From: Paenibacillus sp. FSL R7-0204
Lineage (GTDB): Bacteria > Bacillota > Bacilli > Paenibacillales > Paenibacillaceae
Direction of reading: 5' to 3'
Length of the DNA stretch: 64,000 bases
Assembly: GCF_038002225.1 (NCBI RefSeq)
Contig: NZ_JBBOCA010000001.1
Coordinates: 62,001 to 126,000, forward strand
Part shown: positions 39,766 through 48,438 of the stretch, one piece after another
How the letters are laid out: each line of letters opens with the position of its first letter
Position numbering within the stretch: position 1 is the first letter of the stretch
Notes under the pieces: generated by a model
What the model saw: the letters and a program-made list of their open reading frames with translations, nothing else
What the model was told of the DNA's origin: nothing
Databases searched by the model: none
Position numbers and translations under genes: made by a program

Positions 39766-40068
39766 TTATACAAGAACGACCGAAGCCAGATCCTCATCGC
39801 CCAGCAGAATATTAATGCGGTGTGTTTCTTTATCGTACATTACAACTCCGCTGCCCACCTGAATGACCGGCTCATTGCCCAAGGCGTAGAACAGGTCTTC
39901 CGCAAGCGCCTCCCAGACCTCCTGCCTCGATTCCTCCGGCAGATTCGTCCACTCTTCAGGCTCCATTTCAAAAAAAATGTACCCGTCTGCAATCCGTCCA
40001 ACGGCTCCTGTCAGTTCAACCAGAATTTCACCGTAATCTCTGCCATGCTTAACTCCCACATCAATCAC
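39766..40068 (-). CDS. Hypothetical protein
   Basis: A 100-residue acidic protein that I do not recognise. The central part ADGYIFFEMEPEEWTNLPEESRQEVWEALAEDLFYALGNEP looks like an alpha-beta fold with an aromatic strand and an amphipathic helix, though I quote it only in parts: DGYIFFEMEPEEW and EVWEALAEDLFYALG. The start is uncertain: GTG at 40066-40068 overlaps its only ribosome-like site, and a better GGGAG site precedes an ATG in another frame that ends after 11 codons. No clear operon partner. Confidence 0.5.
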   Translation of the reverse strand: MIDVGVKHGRDYGEILVELTGAVGRIADGYIFFEMEPEEWTNLPEESRQEVWEALAEDLFYALGNEPVIQVGSGVVMYDKETHRINILLGDEDLASVVLV

Positions 40069-40262
40069 TCCGTTTTCTTTGCTGATGAATAATAACCTAC
40101 CTTATCTATTATAGCCGAAAAAATCACTTCACAAAAAAGGGAATGATGTCGATAAAGAAGAATATACGTGATTTGGTTACGAACAGAGTGTTCTCCCGCG
40201 GTTCAAGGACGAATTACGCGGTTAGTCGATCACTTCTTAATTCTCATGGACGAGGTGCATAA

Positions 40263-41063
40263 ATGGAAATCTCAACAATTCTAGGCCTGGTGTTTGGTCT
40301 GATCGCAGTAATCTGGGGGATGATACTCAAGCATGCTCCACTTGCAAGCTTGAACAACCCCGCTGCCTATGTCATTATCTTTCTTGGCACGGCTGCCTCT
40401 ATCTTCATGGCCTTTCCGATGTCGGAAGTCAAGAATTTCCCTAAGCTGTTGAAGATCCTGTTTACAAAGAAAAAGATGGTCGGTAAGCCCGAACTGATTA
40501 CCATGTTCATGGAATGGGCTTCCATTACCCGCCGCGAAGGGCTGCTTGCTCTGGAGTCCAATGTCGATGAGATTGAAGATAACTTCCTCCGAAACGGCAT
40601 GCGGATGATTATTGACGGCAATGATCAGGAGTTCGTCCGTGATGTATTAATGGAAGATATCCATGCCACTGAAGACAGACATAAAGCCGGGGCCTTGATC
40701 TTCTCCCAGGCCGGGATGTACGCACCTACGCTGGGGGTACTCGGGGCTGTTATCGGGCTGATTGCCGCCTTGGGGGATATGAGTAACATGGACGTCCTGG
40801 CCCATGCAATTGCCGGTGCCTTCATTGCAACCCTGCTTGGGATATTCACCGGTTATGTTATGTGGCACCCTATGGCGAACAAGCTGAAGCGGATATCCAA
40901 ACGCGAGATTGAAGTCCGCCTGATGATGGTGGAGGGCCTGCTCTCCATTCAGTCCGGGGTGTCTACCATTGCCATTAACCAGAAGCTGTCCGTCTTCCTG
41001 ACTCCGTCCGAGCGTGCCAAGCTGAGCGAGAAGGAGGGGGCTTCCAGTGAGCAAAAAGACTAG
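40263..41063 (+). CDS. motA: Flagellar stator protein MotA
   Basis: MotA forms the proton channel of the flagellar motor with MotB. The 266-residue protein has four membrane spans: about residues 5-22, 33-50, 148-170 and 180-200. The cytoplasmic loop carries the conserved charged segment SITRREGLLALE (near 93), and AGMYAPTLGVLGAVIGLI holds the channel proline. The ATG follows GAGGTG. GTCGATAA at 40148-40155 and GCCGAAAA at 40114-40121 resemble the sigma-D -10 element but lack a good -35. It overlaps motB by 17 bases. Confidence 0.96.
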   Translation: MEISTILGLVFGLIAVIWGMILKHAPLASLNNPAAYVIIFLGTAASIFMAFPMSEVKNFPKLLKILFTKKKMVGKPELITMFMEWASITRREGLLALESNVDEIEDNFLRNGMRMIIDGNDQEFVRDVLMEDIHATEDRHKAGALIFSQAGMYAPTLGVLGAVIGLIAALGDMSNMDVLAHAIAGAFIATLLGIFTGYVMWHPMANKLKRISKREIEVRLMMVEGLLSIQSGVSTIAINQKLSVFLTPSERAKLSEKEGASSEQKD

Positions 41064-41868
41064 GCATGAGGAACATGAAGAGCATGCCGATGAATCCTGG
41101 CTGCTTCCCTATTCCGATCTAATGACCCTGCTGGTTGCTCTATTCCTTGTAATGTATGCCATGAGCGCAACGGACGCCGTGAAATTCCAGCAAATGGCTG
41201 AAGCCTTCAATTCAGCGCTCAGCGGCGGTGGCGGTGTCCTGGAGTACCGGTCGGATTCCCCGACCAATACCCAGTTGGACCAGGGCAAGCAGGATAAAAT
41301 GAACAGTGTGATTGCCAAGAACACCGGCACCTCCGATCTGTCCAAGCTCCGTGCTAAGGAGCAGGAGGATCTGGAGAAGCTGAAGAAGCAGTTCGACCAG
41401 TACATCAAGAACAACGGAATGACCGACTTGCTTAGCACCAAGCTGAATCAGTCCCAGCTGATGATCACGATTAGCGACAATGCCCTCTTCGCTTCGGGAC
41501 AGGCTGTAGTGAAAGATGAATCCCGCCAGTTGGCCAAGTCGATCTCAACGATGCTGCAGCAATTCCCTGATTATGAAGTATTGGTGCAGGGGCATACCGA
41601 TAATGTTCCGATCTCCAACAGCACGTACTCCTCGAACTGGGATCTTAGTGTAGATCGTGCCCTTGAGTTCATGAAGATTCTGCTGCTGAATCCCAACCTG
41701 GACCCGACGAAGTTCAGCCCGACCGGCTCTGGCGAATATCATCCCATCGCTAGCAATGCTACGGCTGCCGGGCGGGCCAAGAACCGCCGGGTAGAAGTAT
41801 CCATCCTACGTAAATATAAGGACGCTGCTGCGGAGACAACGGATGTCTCTAATGTAACAGCTCCCTGA
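41047..41868 (+). CDS. motB: Flagellar stator protein MotB
   Basis: MotB anchors the stator to peptidoglycan. The 273-residue protein has a short basic N-terminus, one membrane helix with the proton-binding aspartate D24 in LPYSDLMTLLVALFLVMYA, a linker, and a C-terminal OmpA-like peptidoglycan-binding domain (VQGHTDNVPISNSTYSSNW and AKNRRVEVSILRK). An aspartate and proton coupling are expected; a sodium form cannot be excluded. The start overlaps motA by 17 bases, showing translational coupling. Confidence 0.96.
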   Translation: MSKKTRHEEHEEHADESWLLPYSDLMTLLVALFLVMYAMSATDAVKFQQMAEAFNSALSGGGGVLEYRSDSPTNTQLDQGKQDKMNSVIAKNTGTSDLSKLRAKEQEDLEKLKKQFDQYIKNNGMTDLLSTKLNQSQLMITISDNALFASGQAVVKDESRQLAKSISTMLQQFPDYEVLVQGHTDNVPISNSTYSSNWDLSVDRALEFMKILLLNPNLDPTKFSPTGSGEYHPIASNATAAGRAKNRRVEVSILRKYKDAAAETTDVSNVTAP

Positions 41869-41881
41869 TAGTAAGGAAACC

Positions 41882-41934
41882 AATAAGAGCTGCTTCGAAC
41901 GGCCCTACCAGGGTCTATCGGAGCAGCTCTTATT
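41882..41934. terminator. Bidirectional terminator between motB and rluF
   Basis: AATAAGAGCTGCT pairs perfectly with AGCAGCTCTTATT, 13 pairs, around a longer partly paired loop (CGA/TCG). A/T-rich flanks serve both directions. Confidence 0.9.
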
Positions 41935-41955
41935 ATAAGTATGGGCATTATAATC

Positions 41956-42657
41956 TTATTGCAGCTGATAGTTCAGCATAGCCCCCAGCTCTTGCTTCTC
42001 TTCCTGGGACAGCTCCCGCCATTCTCCGGTCTTCAGTGCGCCAAGGCGGATATTCATTACCCGGATGCGCTGCAGCCGCCGGACTTCATAACCGAAGGCG
42101 CTGCACATGCGGCGAATTTGCCGGTTCTTGCCCTCAGTCAGCACGATACGGAATACCCGCTCACTAATACGCGTAATTTCACAGGGAAGTGTCTTACTGC
42201 CCAGAATTTTCACGCCGGTGGACATACCGGTCAGAAAAGAAGGCGTAACGGGTCGATCTACAGTGACCACATATTCCTTCTCATGCTTGCCTTCTGCGCG
42301 CAATATTTTGTTAACAATGTCACCGTCATTGGTCAGCAGAATCAATCCCTCTGAATCCTTGTCGAGCCGCCCGATCGGGAAAATCCGCTCCTCATGCCCT
42401 ATGAAATCGACAATATTGCCTTGAATATGCGCTTCTGTAGTAGAGGTAATGCCAACTGGCTTATGAAGCGCGATATACACGATCCTGCTGCCCGTCTGAA
42501 GCGGCTGGCCGTCAATCAGCACTTTATCCCCGGCTTCAGCCTGGCTGCCCAGCATAGCGGGCTCACCGTTGATGGTGACCCGCCCTCCCTCGACTAGCTT
42601 GTCTGCTTCACGGCGTGAACAATAGCCTGTCTCACTGATGAATTTATTGATTCTCAT
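41956..42657 (-). CDS. rluF: RNA pseudouridine synthase, RluF/RsuA family
   Basis: This about 233-residue enzyme has an N-terminal S4 RNA-binding domain (MRINKFISETGYCSRREADKLV) and a pseudouridine synthase domain with the catalytic aspartate in GRLDKDSEGLILLTND and the C-terminal GKNRQIRRMCSAFGY motif. The sequence most resembles RluF, which in E. coli modifies 23S position 2604; the exact target here is inferred. I chose the ATG at 42655-42657, after GGAG. The gene overlaps the end of the sensor kinase gene by 14 bases. Confidence 0.85.
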   Translation of the reverse strand: MRINKFISETGYCSRREADKLVEGGRVTINGEPAMLGSQAEAGDKVLIDGQPLQTGSRIVYIALHKPVGITSTTEAHIQGNIVDFIGHEERIFPIGRLDKDSEGLILLTNDGDIVNKILRAEGKHEKEYVVTVDRPVTPSFLTGMSTGVKILGSKTLPCEITRISERVFRIVLTEGKNRQIRRMCSAFGYEVRRLQRIRVMNIRLGALKTGEWRELSQEEKQELGAMLNYQLQ

Positions 42658-44974
42658 GTTCGTTTTCACTCCGTTCTATATTCATGCCGGCCGGAGGTGC
42701 TTGCTCCTTCGCTTCAGGCAGCTTGATGATTACCTGTGCTCCCCGGCCATACTCGCTTCTAATCTCCAGGCTGCCCTTATGGGCCTGAATGATCCGCTGG
42801 CTGACCATGAGGCCAAGCCCGGTTCCTGACTCTTTATTCGTGAAGAACGGCTCCCCCAGCTTGGGCAGCATATCCTCAGGGACGCCTCCGCCCTCATCTG
42901 TAATCACAATAACGACAGCATCCGCCTGCTCCTGCTGCTCCACGGTAATCGTTCCCCCGTCTGGCATCGCTTCTATGGCATTTTTGATCACATTGATAAA
43001 TACCTGCTTCAGCTGATTCTCTTCACAGTGCACCATGGCGGGTACTCCCGAGAAATGCGTGGTGAATTCAATGCCGAACAGGTGGGCCTGGCTGTCCAGC
43101 AGCGAGATGACATCGCCGACAATATGCCGCAGATCCCTCTGCTGGAAATGAACCGCCTGCGGCTTCGCCAGAATCAGGAACTCACTGACAATCATATTGA
43201 TCCGGTCCAGCTCCGAGAGCATCAGATCAATATGCAGCGGAACGAGAACCTTCTTCTCCTGCTGAAGCTGCAGGAAGCCCCGCAGGGTGGTCAAGGGATT
43301 ACGGATCTCATGGGCAACGCCTGCCGCAAGCTGGCCGACTGTAGTCAGCTTCTCCGAGCGTCTGAGCAGCTCCTCGATCCGGTTGCGCTCGGTCATGTCA
43401 CGGGATACATGGACAACCGACTGCGGCTGGCCCTCTTCATCCCGGATAACCGAGCTGCTGACGCTGACCTCTACCAGGGAGCCGTCACGCTTCAGCCTGA
43501 CGGTCTCCACAGGCGGCAGAGACACCCCGTCTTTAAGCTGCTGCAATCGTGTGCTCTCCTGCTGCTGCACAGTGGCCGGAACCAGATACGGCGGCTTGAC
43601 CAGAGCATCCTCAGCGCCCCATCCATAGAGGTCCTCGAAGGCTCTGTTCGTACTGATGATCCTCCCCTCCATATCTACCGTGTGGATGGCATCCGAAGTG
43701 CCGTTAATCACCGACTCCAGATGCTCCTTGACGGCACGGTTCTCCTCCAGTGTCTGCCCCAGCCGGTTCGTGTGCTGCAGCAGATGTGAGGTCATCGCAT
43801 TGATGCGCTGGGCCAATTGTCCAAGCTCATCACGGCTGGATACATTAAGCGGGGGCTCGAACTTGCCCTTGGCCACATCATTGACCTTAGCCAGTATATC
43901 CTGAATCGGGCGTGTAACAACACCGGCCAGGACATAACTCGCCAGAAGAAAGATAATCAGCAGCAGCACCGAGGTGGTAATATTATTGAACAGCTGCTCC
44001 CTAATGACTGAGGAGATCGCCTGGTAGTCCATAACTACACTGATTACATAATCCGCCGCTCCCGGACGCTCAATCGGAATGAAGCTTTTGAGCACTCTTT
44101 TACCCAATGCCTTCGTATCCAGCGTTACCGGCTCTCCCTTGTTCAATGCTTCACGGATCGCCGCCTTGTCCTCTGCAATATTGCCGTATGAATAGGTGCC
44201 GTACTGGATAGGGCGGTTCCGCAGCTTCGTGTTCTTGGGATCTGTGCCGTCAGGCAGCATGCTTGAGGCTCCGAAGGTCTTCGGATTAATTCCCGTAATC
44301 TCCAGAATTCCGGGATTTACTGCTTTGGATTCCTGGATGATCTCATCAGGACTCATAATTTTAACATAATCGCTTACCGCTGTACTCCGCACGAACGGAT
44401 CTATGATATAATTGCGGGCCCCGTCATAATAATAGCCCCATTTATCAATATACTCCGGATTGGAGGTTGAATATTCAAACGGCCCGGACCAGAAATTCTC
44501 CAGGGACTGCCCCTGATCGACAGATACCCGCTGGCCTGCAAACAGCTCCAGAAAAGCCACATACCAAAAACCCATGCCTCTGGTCGAAAGTCCGATCTCT
44601 GCAGGATCTGAAGATTTGGCTACGATAATATCATCCGCAGTCTTCACCAGCAGCGAGATATTCGACACCCCCAGCTTGGTGGATAGCGCCTTCAATTGTT
44701 GATTAGTAATATTCCTGATATCCGGGTCCAGCTCATAGGACGCCAGAATGGCGGTCAACCGCAGGTTCTGGGCAATTTTATCCTGCACGTAATTCGAGCT
44801 GTACCCGCTCTGCTCCACCGATACGGCCACCTGCTTCGCAGTAATCTTCATGTTGCTTACGCTCTCATTACGCAGATTATTCCGGGCAGCATAAAGATTG
44901 AGTGTAAGATTAAGCATCAAGATTAAGAGCACCGAGCCAAAAATAATCGCTGATAGTTTCGTTTTTATGGACAA
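42644..44974 (-). CDS. PAS-containing sensor histidine kinase
   Basis: The 776-residue membrane kinase has a first membrane helix (about 8-30), a large extracellular region to about 325 that looks like a double Cache sensor, a second helix (about 327-350), HAMP, a PAS domain (INGTSDAIHTVDMEGRIISTN, about 425-440 onward), HisKA with the phosphorylated histidine in GVAHEIRNPLTTLRGFLQ, and HATPase with N, G1 (DEGGGVPEDML) and G2 (SGTGLGLMVS) boxes. No response regulator gene is next to it. The HisKA sequence resembles sporulation kinases of the KinA-E kind; Spo0F could be its partner, which is inference. The start is TTG after GAGGTG. Confidence 0.92.
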   Translation of the reverse strand: MSIKTKLSAIIFGSVLLILMLNLTLNLYAARNNLRNESVSNMKITAKQVAVSVEQSGYSSNYVQDKIAQNLRLTAILASYELDPDIRNITNQQLKALSTKLGVSNISLLVKTADDIIVAKSSDPAEIGLSTRGMGFWYVAFLELFAGQRVSVDQGQSLENFWSGPFEYSTSNPEYIDKWGYYYDGARNYIIDPFVRSTAVSDYVKIMSPDEIIQESKAVNPGILEITGINPKTFGASSMLPDGTDPKNTKLRNRPIQYGTYSYGNIAEDKAAIREALNKGEPVTLDTKALGKRVLKSFIPIERPGAADYVISVVMDYQAISSVIREQLFNNITTSVLLLIIFLLASYVLAGVVTRPIQDILAKVNDVAKGKFEPPLNVSSRDELGQLAQRINAMTSHLLQHTNRLGQTLEENRAVKEHLESVINGTSDAIHTVDMEGRIISTNRAFEDLYGWGAEDALVKPPYLVPATVQQQESTRLQQLKDGVSLPPVETVRLKRDGSLVEVSVSSSVIRDEEGQPQSVVHVSRDMTERNRIEELLRRSEKLTTVGQLAAGVAHEIRNPLTTLRGFLQLQQEKKVLVPLHIDLMLSELDRINMIVSEFLILAKPQAVHFQQRDLRHIVGDVISLLDSQAHLFGIEFTTHFSGVPAMVHCEENQLKQVFINVIKNAIEAMPDGGTITVEQQEQADAVVIVITDEGGGVPEDMLPKLGEPFFTNKESGTGLGLMVSQRIIQAHKGSLEIRSEYGRGAQVIIKLPEAKEQAPPAGMNIERSENEHENQ

Positions 44975-45060
44975 GCGTATTGTTCACCTCTTATCCGCTG
45001 GTAAATCCTAGCGGGCATTCAACATAATCATACCTTTTGCCCTTCCATTTGAAAAGGCCT

Positions 45061-45220
45061 TTCCCCACAGCCGGGTGCTGGCAGATATTGAATTATTGGG
45101 GCAGTTTCTCTACAATAGGTAAGAAACCATCCACAGGTTATGCACATATAAACATTTTGCCAAATCGCGATGTGCACAATTTTGTGTATAAGTCGGTCGT
45201 TATCCACAGAGTTGTCCACA
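45061..45220. promoter_or_regulatory. Cluster of DnaA-box-like 9-mers upstream of tadA
   Basis: One perfect TTATCCACA box lies at 45200-45208. Near matches are at 45138-45146 (TTATGCACA), 45183-45191 (TTATACACA, minus), 45212-45220 (TTGTCCACA), and two-mismatch ones at 45061-45069, 45127-45135 and 45171-45179 (minus). Six fall within 94 bases. The stretch from 44975 to 45274 contains no gene. See findings. Confidence 0.65.
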
Positions 45221-45274
45221 ATTTGTTAAGAACGAATATTTGTTCGTTGTACAATGGGCATAGAAGAAGGGAAG

Positions 45275-45784
45275 ATGCATTTGAATACCAGGCTTGAAGA
45301 ACTGCCGGCGGAGGAGCGGGCCATTCATGAACATTGGATGTCAGAAGCGATAGGAGAAGCCCGCAAGGCCGAGGCCTTGGGGGAAGTACCGATTGGTGCC
45401 GTAGTCGTCCACGAAGGCCAAATTATAGGCCGCGGGTATAATCTGCGTGAGACGACGCTTGACTCCACTGCCCATGCGGAGATGGTGGCGATCCGGGAAG
45501 CCAGTACAGCCCTGGGCTCCTGGCGTTTGCTCGATTGCCGGCTCTATGTTACCCTGGAGCCTTGTCCTATGTGTGCAGGAGCGATGGTACAGTCCAGGCT
45601 GCCGCTTACCGTGTATGGCACTCCCGACCCCAAGGCCGGCTGCGCAGGGACCTTGATGAACCTGCTGGAGGAGTCACGCTTTAACCACCGCACAGAGGTC
45701 ATACAGGGCGTGCTGCAGGAGGAATGCGCGGAGCTGCTGACCTCCTTCTTCCGCAAGCTGCGGAAGCGGCCTGCGAAGCTCTAG
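45275..45784 (+). CDS. tadA: tRNA-specific adenosine deaminase
   Basis: TadA converts A34 to inosine in tRNA-Arg(ACG). The protein of about 169 residues has the deaminase zinc motif HAEMVAIREAS with the catalytic glutamate and LEPCPMCAGAM with two zinc cysteines. The ATG at 45275 follows GAAGGGAAG; an ATG seven codons earlier lacks a ribosome site. In Bacillus tadA (yaaJ) directly precedes the SRP RNA and dnaX; here those are 32 kb away. A cluster of DnaA boxes lies just upstream. Confidence 0.95.
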   Translation: MHLNTRLEELPAEERAIHEHWMSEAIGEARKAEALGEVPIGAVVVHEGQIIGRGYNLRETTLDSTAHAEMVAIREASTALGSWRLLDCRLYVTLEPCPMCAGAMVQSRLPLTVYGTPDPKAGCAGTLMNLLEESRFNHRTEVIQGVLQEECAELLTSFFRKLRKRPAKL

Positions 45785-45828
45785 AACGCCGCTTAACACT
45801 TATTTTTTGCTCATAAGGAGAATGCCAG

Positions 45829-46404
45829 ATGTCGTACAAGCTGTATAACAACGCACAGGGGATCTATCTCTCGCTGCTGGAGCTTACGGATGCCGAAGAG
45901 CTGCTTAGCCTCCGTCTGCGTAACCGAACCGCGCACCAGCAATTTGAGCCCCTGCGCAGTGAAGACTACTTCACCCTGGAGAGCCAGCGGCAGCTGATTA
46001 ACCAGCGTATCCTGGATGCGCAGCAGGACAGCGCGTATATGTTCGGGATTTATCTGCTCAGCGGGGAGCTGATCGGCCAGATTACGATCTCTAACGTAGT
46101 GAGGGGAGTCGGACAATTCTGCGATATCGGCTATCTCATCGATCATGAGCAGCAGGGGCAAGGCTATACCAGTGCCGCCGTACACCTGATCCTCGGGTAT
46201 GCCTTCCGCTCTCTGGGGCTTCACCGGGTACAGGCTGCCATCCTGCCCCATAATAACGGTTCCCGCAGAGTGCTGGAGAAGAACGGCTTCCAGGCCGAAG
46301 GACTCGCGCGCCGTTTCATCCGGATCAACGGTGAATGGCAGGATCACCGCACCTACGCCATTCTGGCTGAGGAGTTCCTGCCAGAGGAACAGCCATCCCC
46401 TTAA
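45829..46404 (+). CDS. RimJ/RimL-type GNAT acetyltransferase
   Basis: The 191-residue enzyme has the ribosomal-protein acetyltransferase pattern: GIYLLSGELIGQITISNVV, GYLIDHEQQGQGYTSAAVHLIL as acetyl-CoA site (near residue 105) and HRVQAAILPHNNGSRRVLEKNGF. It most resembles RimJ, which acetylates the N-terminus of S5 in E. coli. A AAGGAG ribosome site precedes the ATG. It lies 44 bases after tadA, probably on the same transcript, and a terminator follows. Confidence 0.9.
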   Translation: MSYKLYNNAQGIYLSLLELTDAEELLSLRLRNRTAHQQFEPLRSEDYFTLESQRQLINQRILDAQQDSAYMFGIYLLSGELIGQITISNVVRGVGQFCDIGYLIDHEQQGQGYTSAAVHLILGYAFRSLGLHRVQAAILPHNNGSRRVLEKNGFQAEGLARRFIRINGEWQDHRTYAILAEEFLPEEQPSP

Positions 46405-46423
46405 CCTTCATATGTGCACAAAA

Positions 46424-46458
46424 ACCCGTACGAGCGGAATTCGCTCATACGGGTCTTT
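46424..46458. terminator. Terminator between the acetyltransferase and lipoprotein genes
   Basis: ACCCGTA pairs with TACGGGT, with GAGCG/CGCTC inside, followed by CTTT on the plus strand and preceded by AAAA, which suits the minus strand. Confidence 0.8.
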
Positions 46459-46477
46459 GGCGTGCGGATTTATGGTA

Positions 46478-47572
46478 TTAATAAGTACTCGTACCTGTGC
46501 TTCCGAACTGTTGCTGCAGCTCTTCCAGGGTAATTACATCTTCGCCCTGCGGAATACCAATCTTGAAGGTCTGTTTCTCATTGATCTTGCTGTATTGGTT
46601 GCTTGCATTCATAGATAAGGTAACATTCTCACCCTTGTCAGGATCATTAACTTTGATGTTCATGAGCATATCCTGGTATACCGGATAATCATCTTTGTTG
46701 ACTGCGGTATTCAGATGGAACTGGTTAATAGTGAGATACTTGTTCAGATCAGCCAGGCTCTTGTCGAACTCTGCACGGGCTTCACTGGATTGAAGCTGTT
46801 CCTTGGCTTCGGCCAGCTTGGCAGGCTCAACCTGCAGCAGATCCTTGTATTCTTCTTTGCCCAGAATATCAATAATCTTCGGCATTGCGTTATTCACCAG
46901 AATAGTGAGCGCCTCTTTGACATTATCGTTGGTGACCTGGAATTGAACAACCTGCTTGGCTTCAACGCCTTCCGGCAGGCCGGCATCCTTCGGTTTGATA
47001 TTATTGAAGTACTTGGCTTCATCGTATTCGCCAAGTAAGGTATTCATCACTTCATTCGACAGCTTCTGTACCTTCTGCGCATCCATTTGTGCAGGATTGA
47101 ATTCAGCGCCCTGCTCTTCTGCCAGCTGCTTCAGATCCAGCTCGACGAATTTGTTCACGATGGTCTCAGGAATCGGCAGGAACGGAATCGAAGGTATTTT
47201 GACATACAGCTTCTGTCCGGTCATGACCATTGGAACCGTGAAGGACATAGCCATGTCCCCCTTCAGATTCAGAACGGTTGTCATTTCGGTCTGCATCGGC
47301 TCTGCCTGGTAGACACCATCGATGGTGAGCTCGGCGTTCTTAAGCATGCTGAGCATCTGACCCGTTGAAGCATCCGCTTCATTGGTGCCGGTGTCTATCG
47401 ACAGATCATTAATAACTAATTTCGTCTTCATTTCGTAAGATGTCATAGCTGTAGCTTTGGCTGCAGCTGAAGTCAGAGCCTCCTTAGGCTCCTCTTTCTT
47501 TGCACACCCCGGCAGAATTACTGCAGCAGTTAACAGTAACGCAGCAGCGGATAACCCCCACTTTTTGTTCAT
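46478..47572 (-). CDS. DUF6612-type lipoprotein
   Basis: A 364-residue lipoprotein with a signal peptide and lipobox ILPGC (lipidated C23). The mature part has alternating strands and helices and repeated hydrophobic strand patterns such as AMSFTVPMVMTGQKLYVKIPS. I place it in the DUF6612 group, found in many Firmicutes, with unknown role and some similarity in layout to outer-leaflet carrier folds. The ATG follows GGAGAGGAG; a longer reading upstream is out of keeping with the signal peptide. Confidence 0.82.
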   Translation of the reverse strand: MNKKWGLSAAALLLTAAVILPGCAKKEEPKEALTSAAAKATAMTSYEMKTKLVINDLSIDTGTNEADASTGQMLSMLKNAELTIDGVYQAEPMQTEMTTVLNLKGDMAMSFTVPMVMTGQKLYVKIPSIPFLPIPETIVNKFVELDLKQLAEEQGAEFNPAQMDAQKVQKLSNEVMNTLLGEYDEAKYFNNIKPKDAGLPEGVEAKQVVQFQVTNDNVKEALTILVNNAMPKIIDILGKEEYKDLLQVEPAKLAEAKEQLQSSEARAEFDKSLADLNKYLTINQFHLNTAVNKDDYPVYQDMLMNIKVNDPDKGENVTLSMNASNQYSKINEKQTFKIGIPQGEDVITLEELQQQFGSTGTSTY

Positions 47573-47676
47573 TATTTTTCTCCTCTCCCATGTAAAAAAA
47601 TTCTTTCCCCTCCCTAATGATAAACCATTTGGCAATTATGAGAAACATTTCTCTTCATTTTCATTTAAAATTGTGC

Positions 47677-47829
47677 TTAACCTTGCGGATTATGATGGTC
47701 CACATGGTTGGCCTGCTTCACCTTTTTAGACCCGGATAACGGCGCTGGACCTGAAGAATGGCGCTCTTTGCGGGGTCCCTGATTGTCCTGCTGTACGCCG
47801 GGTACAGGCATGCTCTTGGGTTTGCTCAT
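47677..47829 (-). CDS. sspP: Small acid-soluble spore protein P
   Basis: A 50-residue protein starting MSKPKSMPVPG, with the SspP family core PAPLSGSKKVKQANHV and a His/Asn-rich C-terminus. It is made in the forespore in Bacillus. A TAGGAGG ribosome site lies nine bases before the ATG. Too short for usual gene finding cut-offs. It sits 13 bases after a 113-residue hypothetical gene and is probably co-transcribed with it. Confidence 0.88.
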   Translation of the reverse strand: MSKPKSMPVPGVQQDNQGPRKERHSSGPAPLSGSKKVKQANHVDHHNPQG

Positions 47830-47842
47830 TAGGGTTAGCCTC

Positions 47843-48184
47843 CTACGGATTGGTTAAGCCCTGAAGGGCTTGGGCACATTCATGAATCTGTCTCGTATAC
47901 TGCTGCGCCAACAGCTGAACAGCATCTAACTGCTCATCTGCATGCACTCCAGCCTGTTCGGCGTCAAGCAAATCTACGGCAACCTCTCGGCTATCCACAT
48001 AGGTGCAGCGGAAATCCAGAGAATACCCCTGCCGTCCCGCTGCATTGAAATGGATAAGCAGACTGTTCTGGTTGGCCGCATCCCCCTGTACACTGAAACT
48101 GTCCCCATTGTCCATCAGTTCCGGCAGCCTCTCCTGCCACGCAGACACCAGACTCTGCTGATCTACTTGCAATTGTCGGTCCAT
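47843..48184 (-). CDS. Hypothetical protein upstream of sspP
   Basis: A 113-residue acidic protein without signal peptide. It begins MDRQLQVDQQSLVSAW and has a beta-rich middle (SLLIHFNAAGRQGYSLDFRCTYVDSREVAVDLLDAEQ, of which the key part is YSLDFRCTYVDSREVAV), then a C-terminal helix. I do not recognise the family. The ribosome site AAGGAGG is good. Position ahead of sspP suggests a spore-stage role, an inference from operon context only. Confidence 0.75.
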   Translation of the reverse strand: MDRQLQVDQQSLVSAWQERLPELMDNGDSFSVQGDAANQNSLLIHFNAAGRQGYSLDFRCTYVDSREVAVDLLDAEQAGVHADEQLDAVQLLAQQYTRQIHECAQALQGLTNP

Positions 48185-48273
48185 CTTTATTATCAGCCTC
48201 CTTCTCTAATACATTGCGGAGAAAGCCGGCTTTTTATTCCCGCTGGAACAGCTTCTGTGAAAAAGAGGCCTTA

Positions 48274-48334
48274 GCAAGTGGAAACGGCATTGCCGTCCTT
48301 TACAAGGACGGTACCGTTTCGGCGAGAAATAGAA
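48274..48334. repeat. Palindromic GAAACGG repeat with GCAAGTGG start
   Basis: The clearest member of the family: GCAAGTGGAAACGGCATTGCC, then CGTCCTT/AAGGACG arms around TTAC, then GGTACCGTTTCGGCGAGAAATAGAA. It lies between the tRNA-Ser terminator and the 113-residue gene. Confidence 0.7.
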
Positions 48335-48377
48335 GGATAATTTATAGCGTGAGACATATAAATTCTTATATTTCAAA

Positions 48378-48405
48378 CAAAAAAACCGCCCTCCTGAGAG
48401 AACGG
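48378..48405 (-). terminator. Terminator after tRNA-Ser
   Basis: CCGTTCTC pairs with GAGGGCGG (with G-U pairs) and T7 follows on the minus strand. Confidence 0.75.
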
Positions 48406-48438
48406 CTTCTATCTGTATTTATTTAGATGTAAAGGAAA

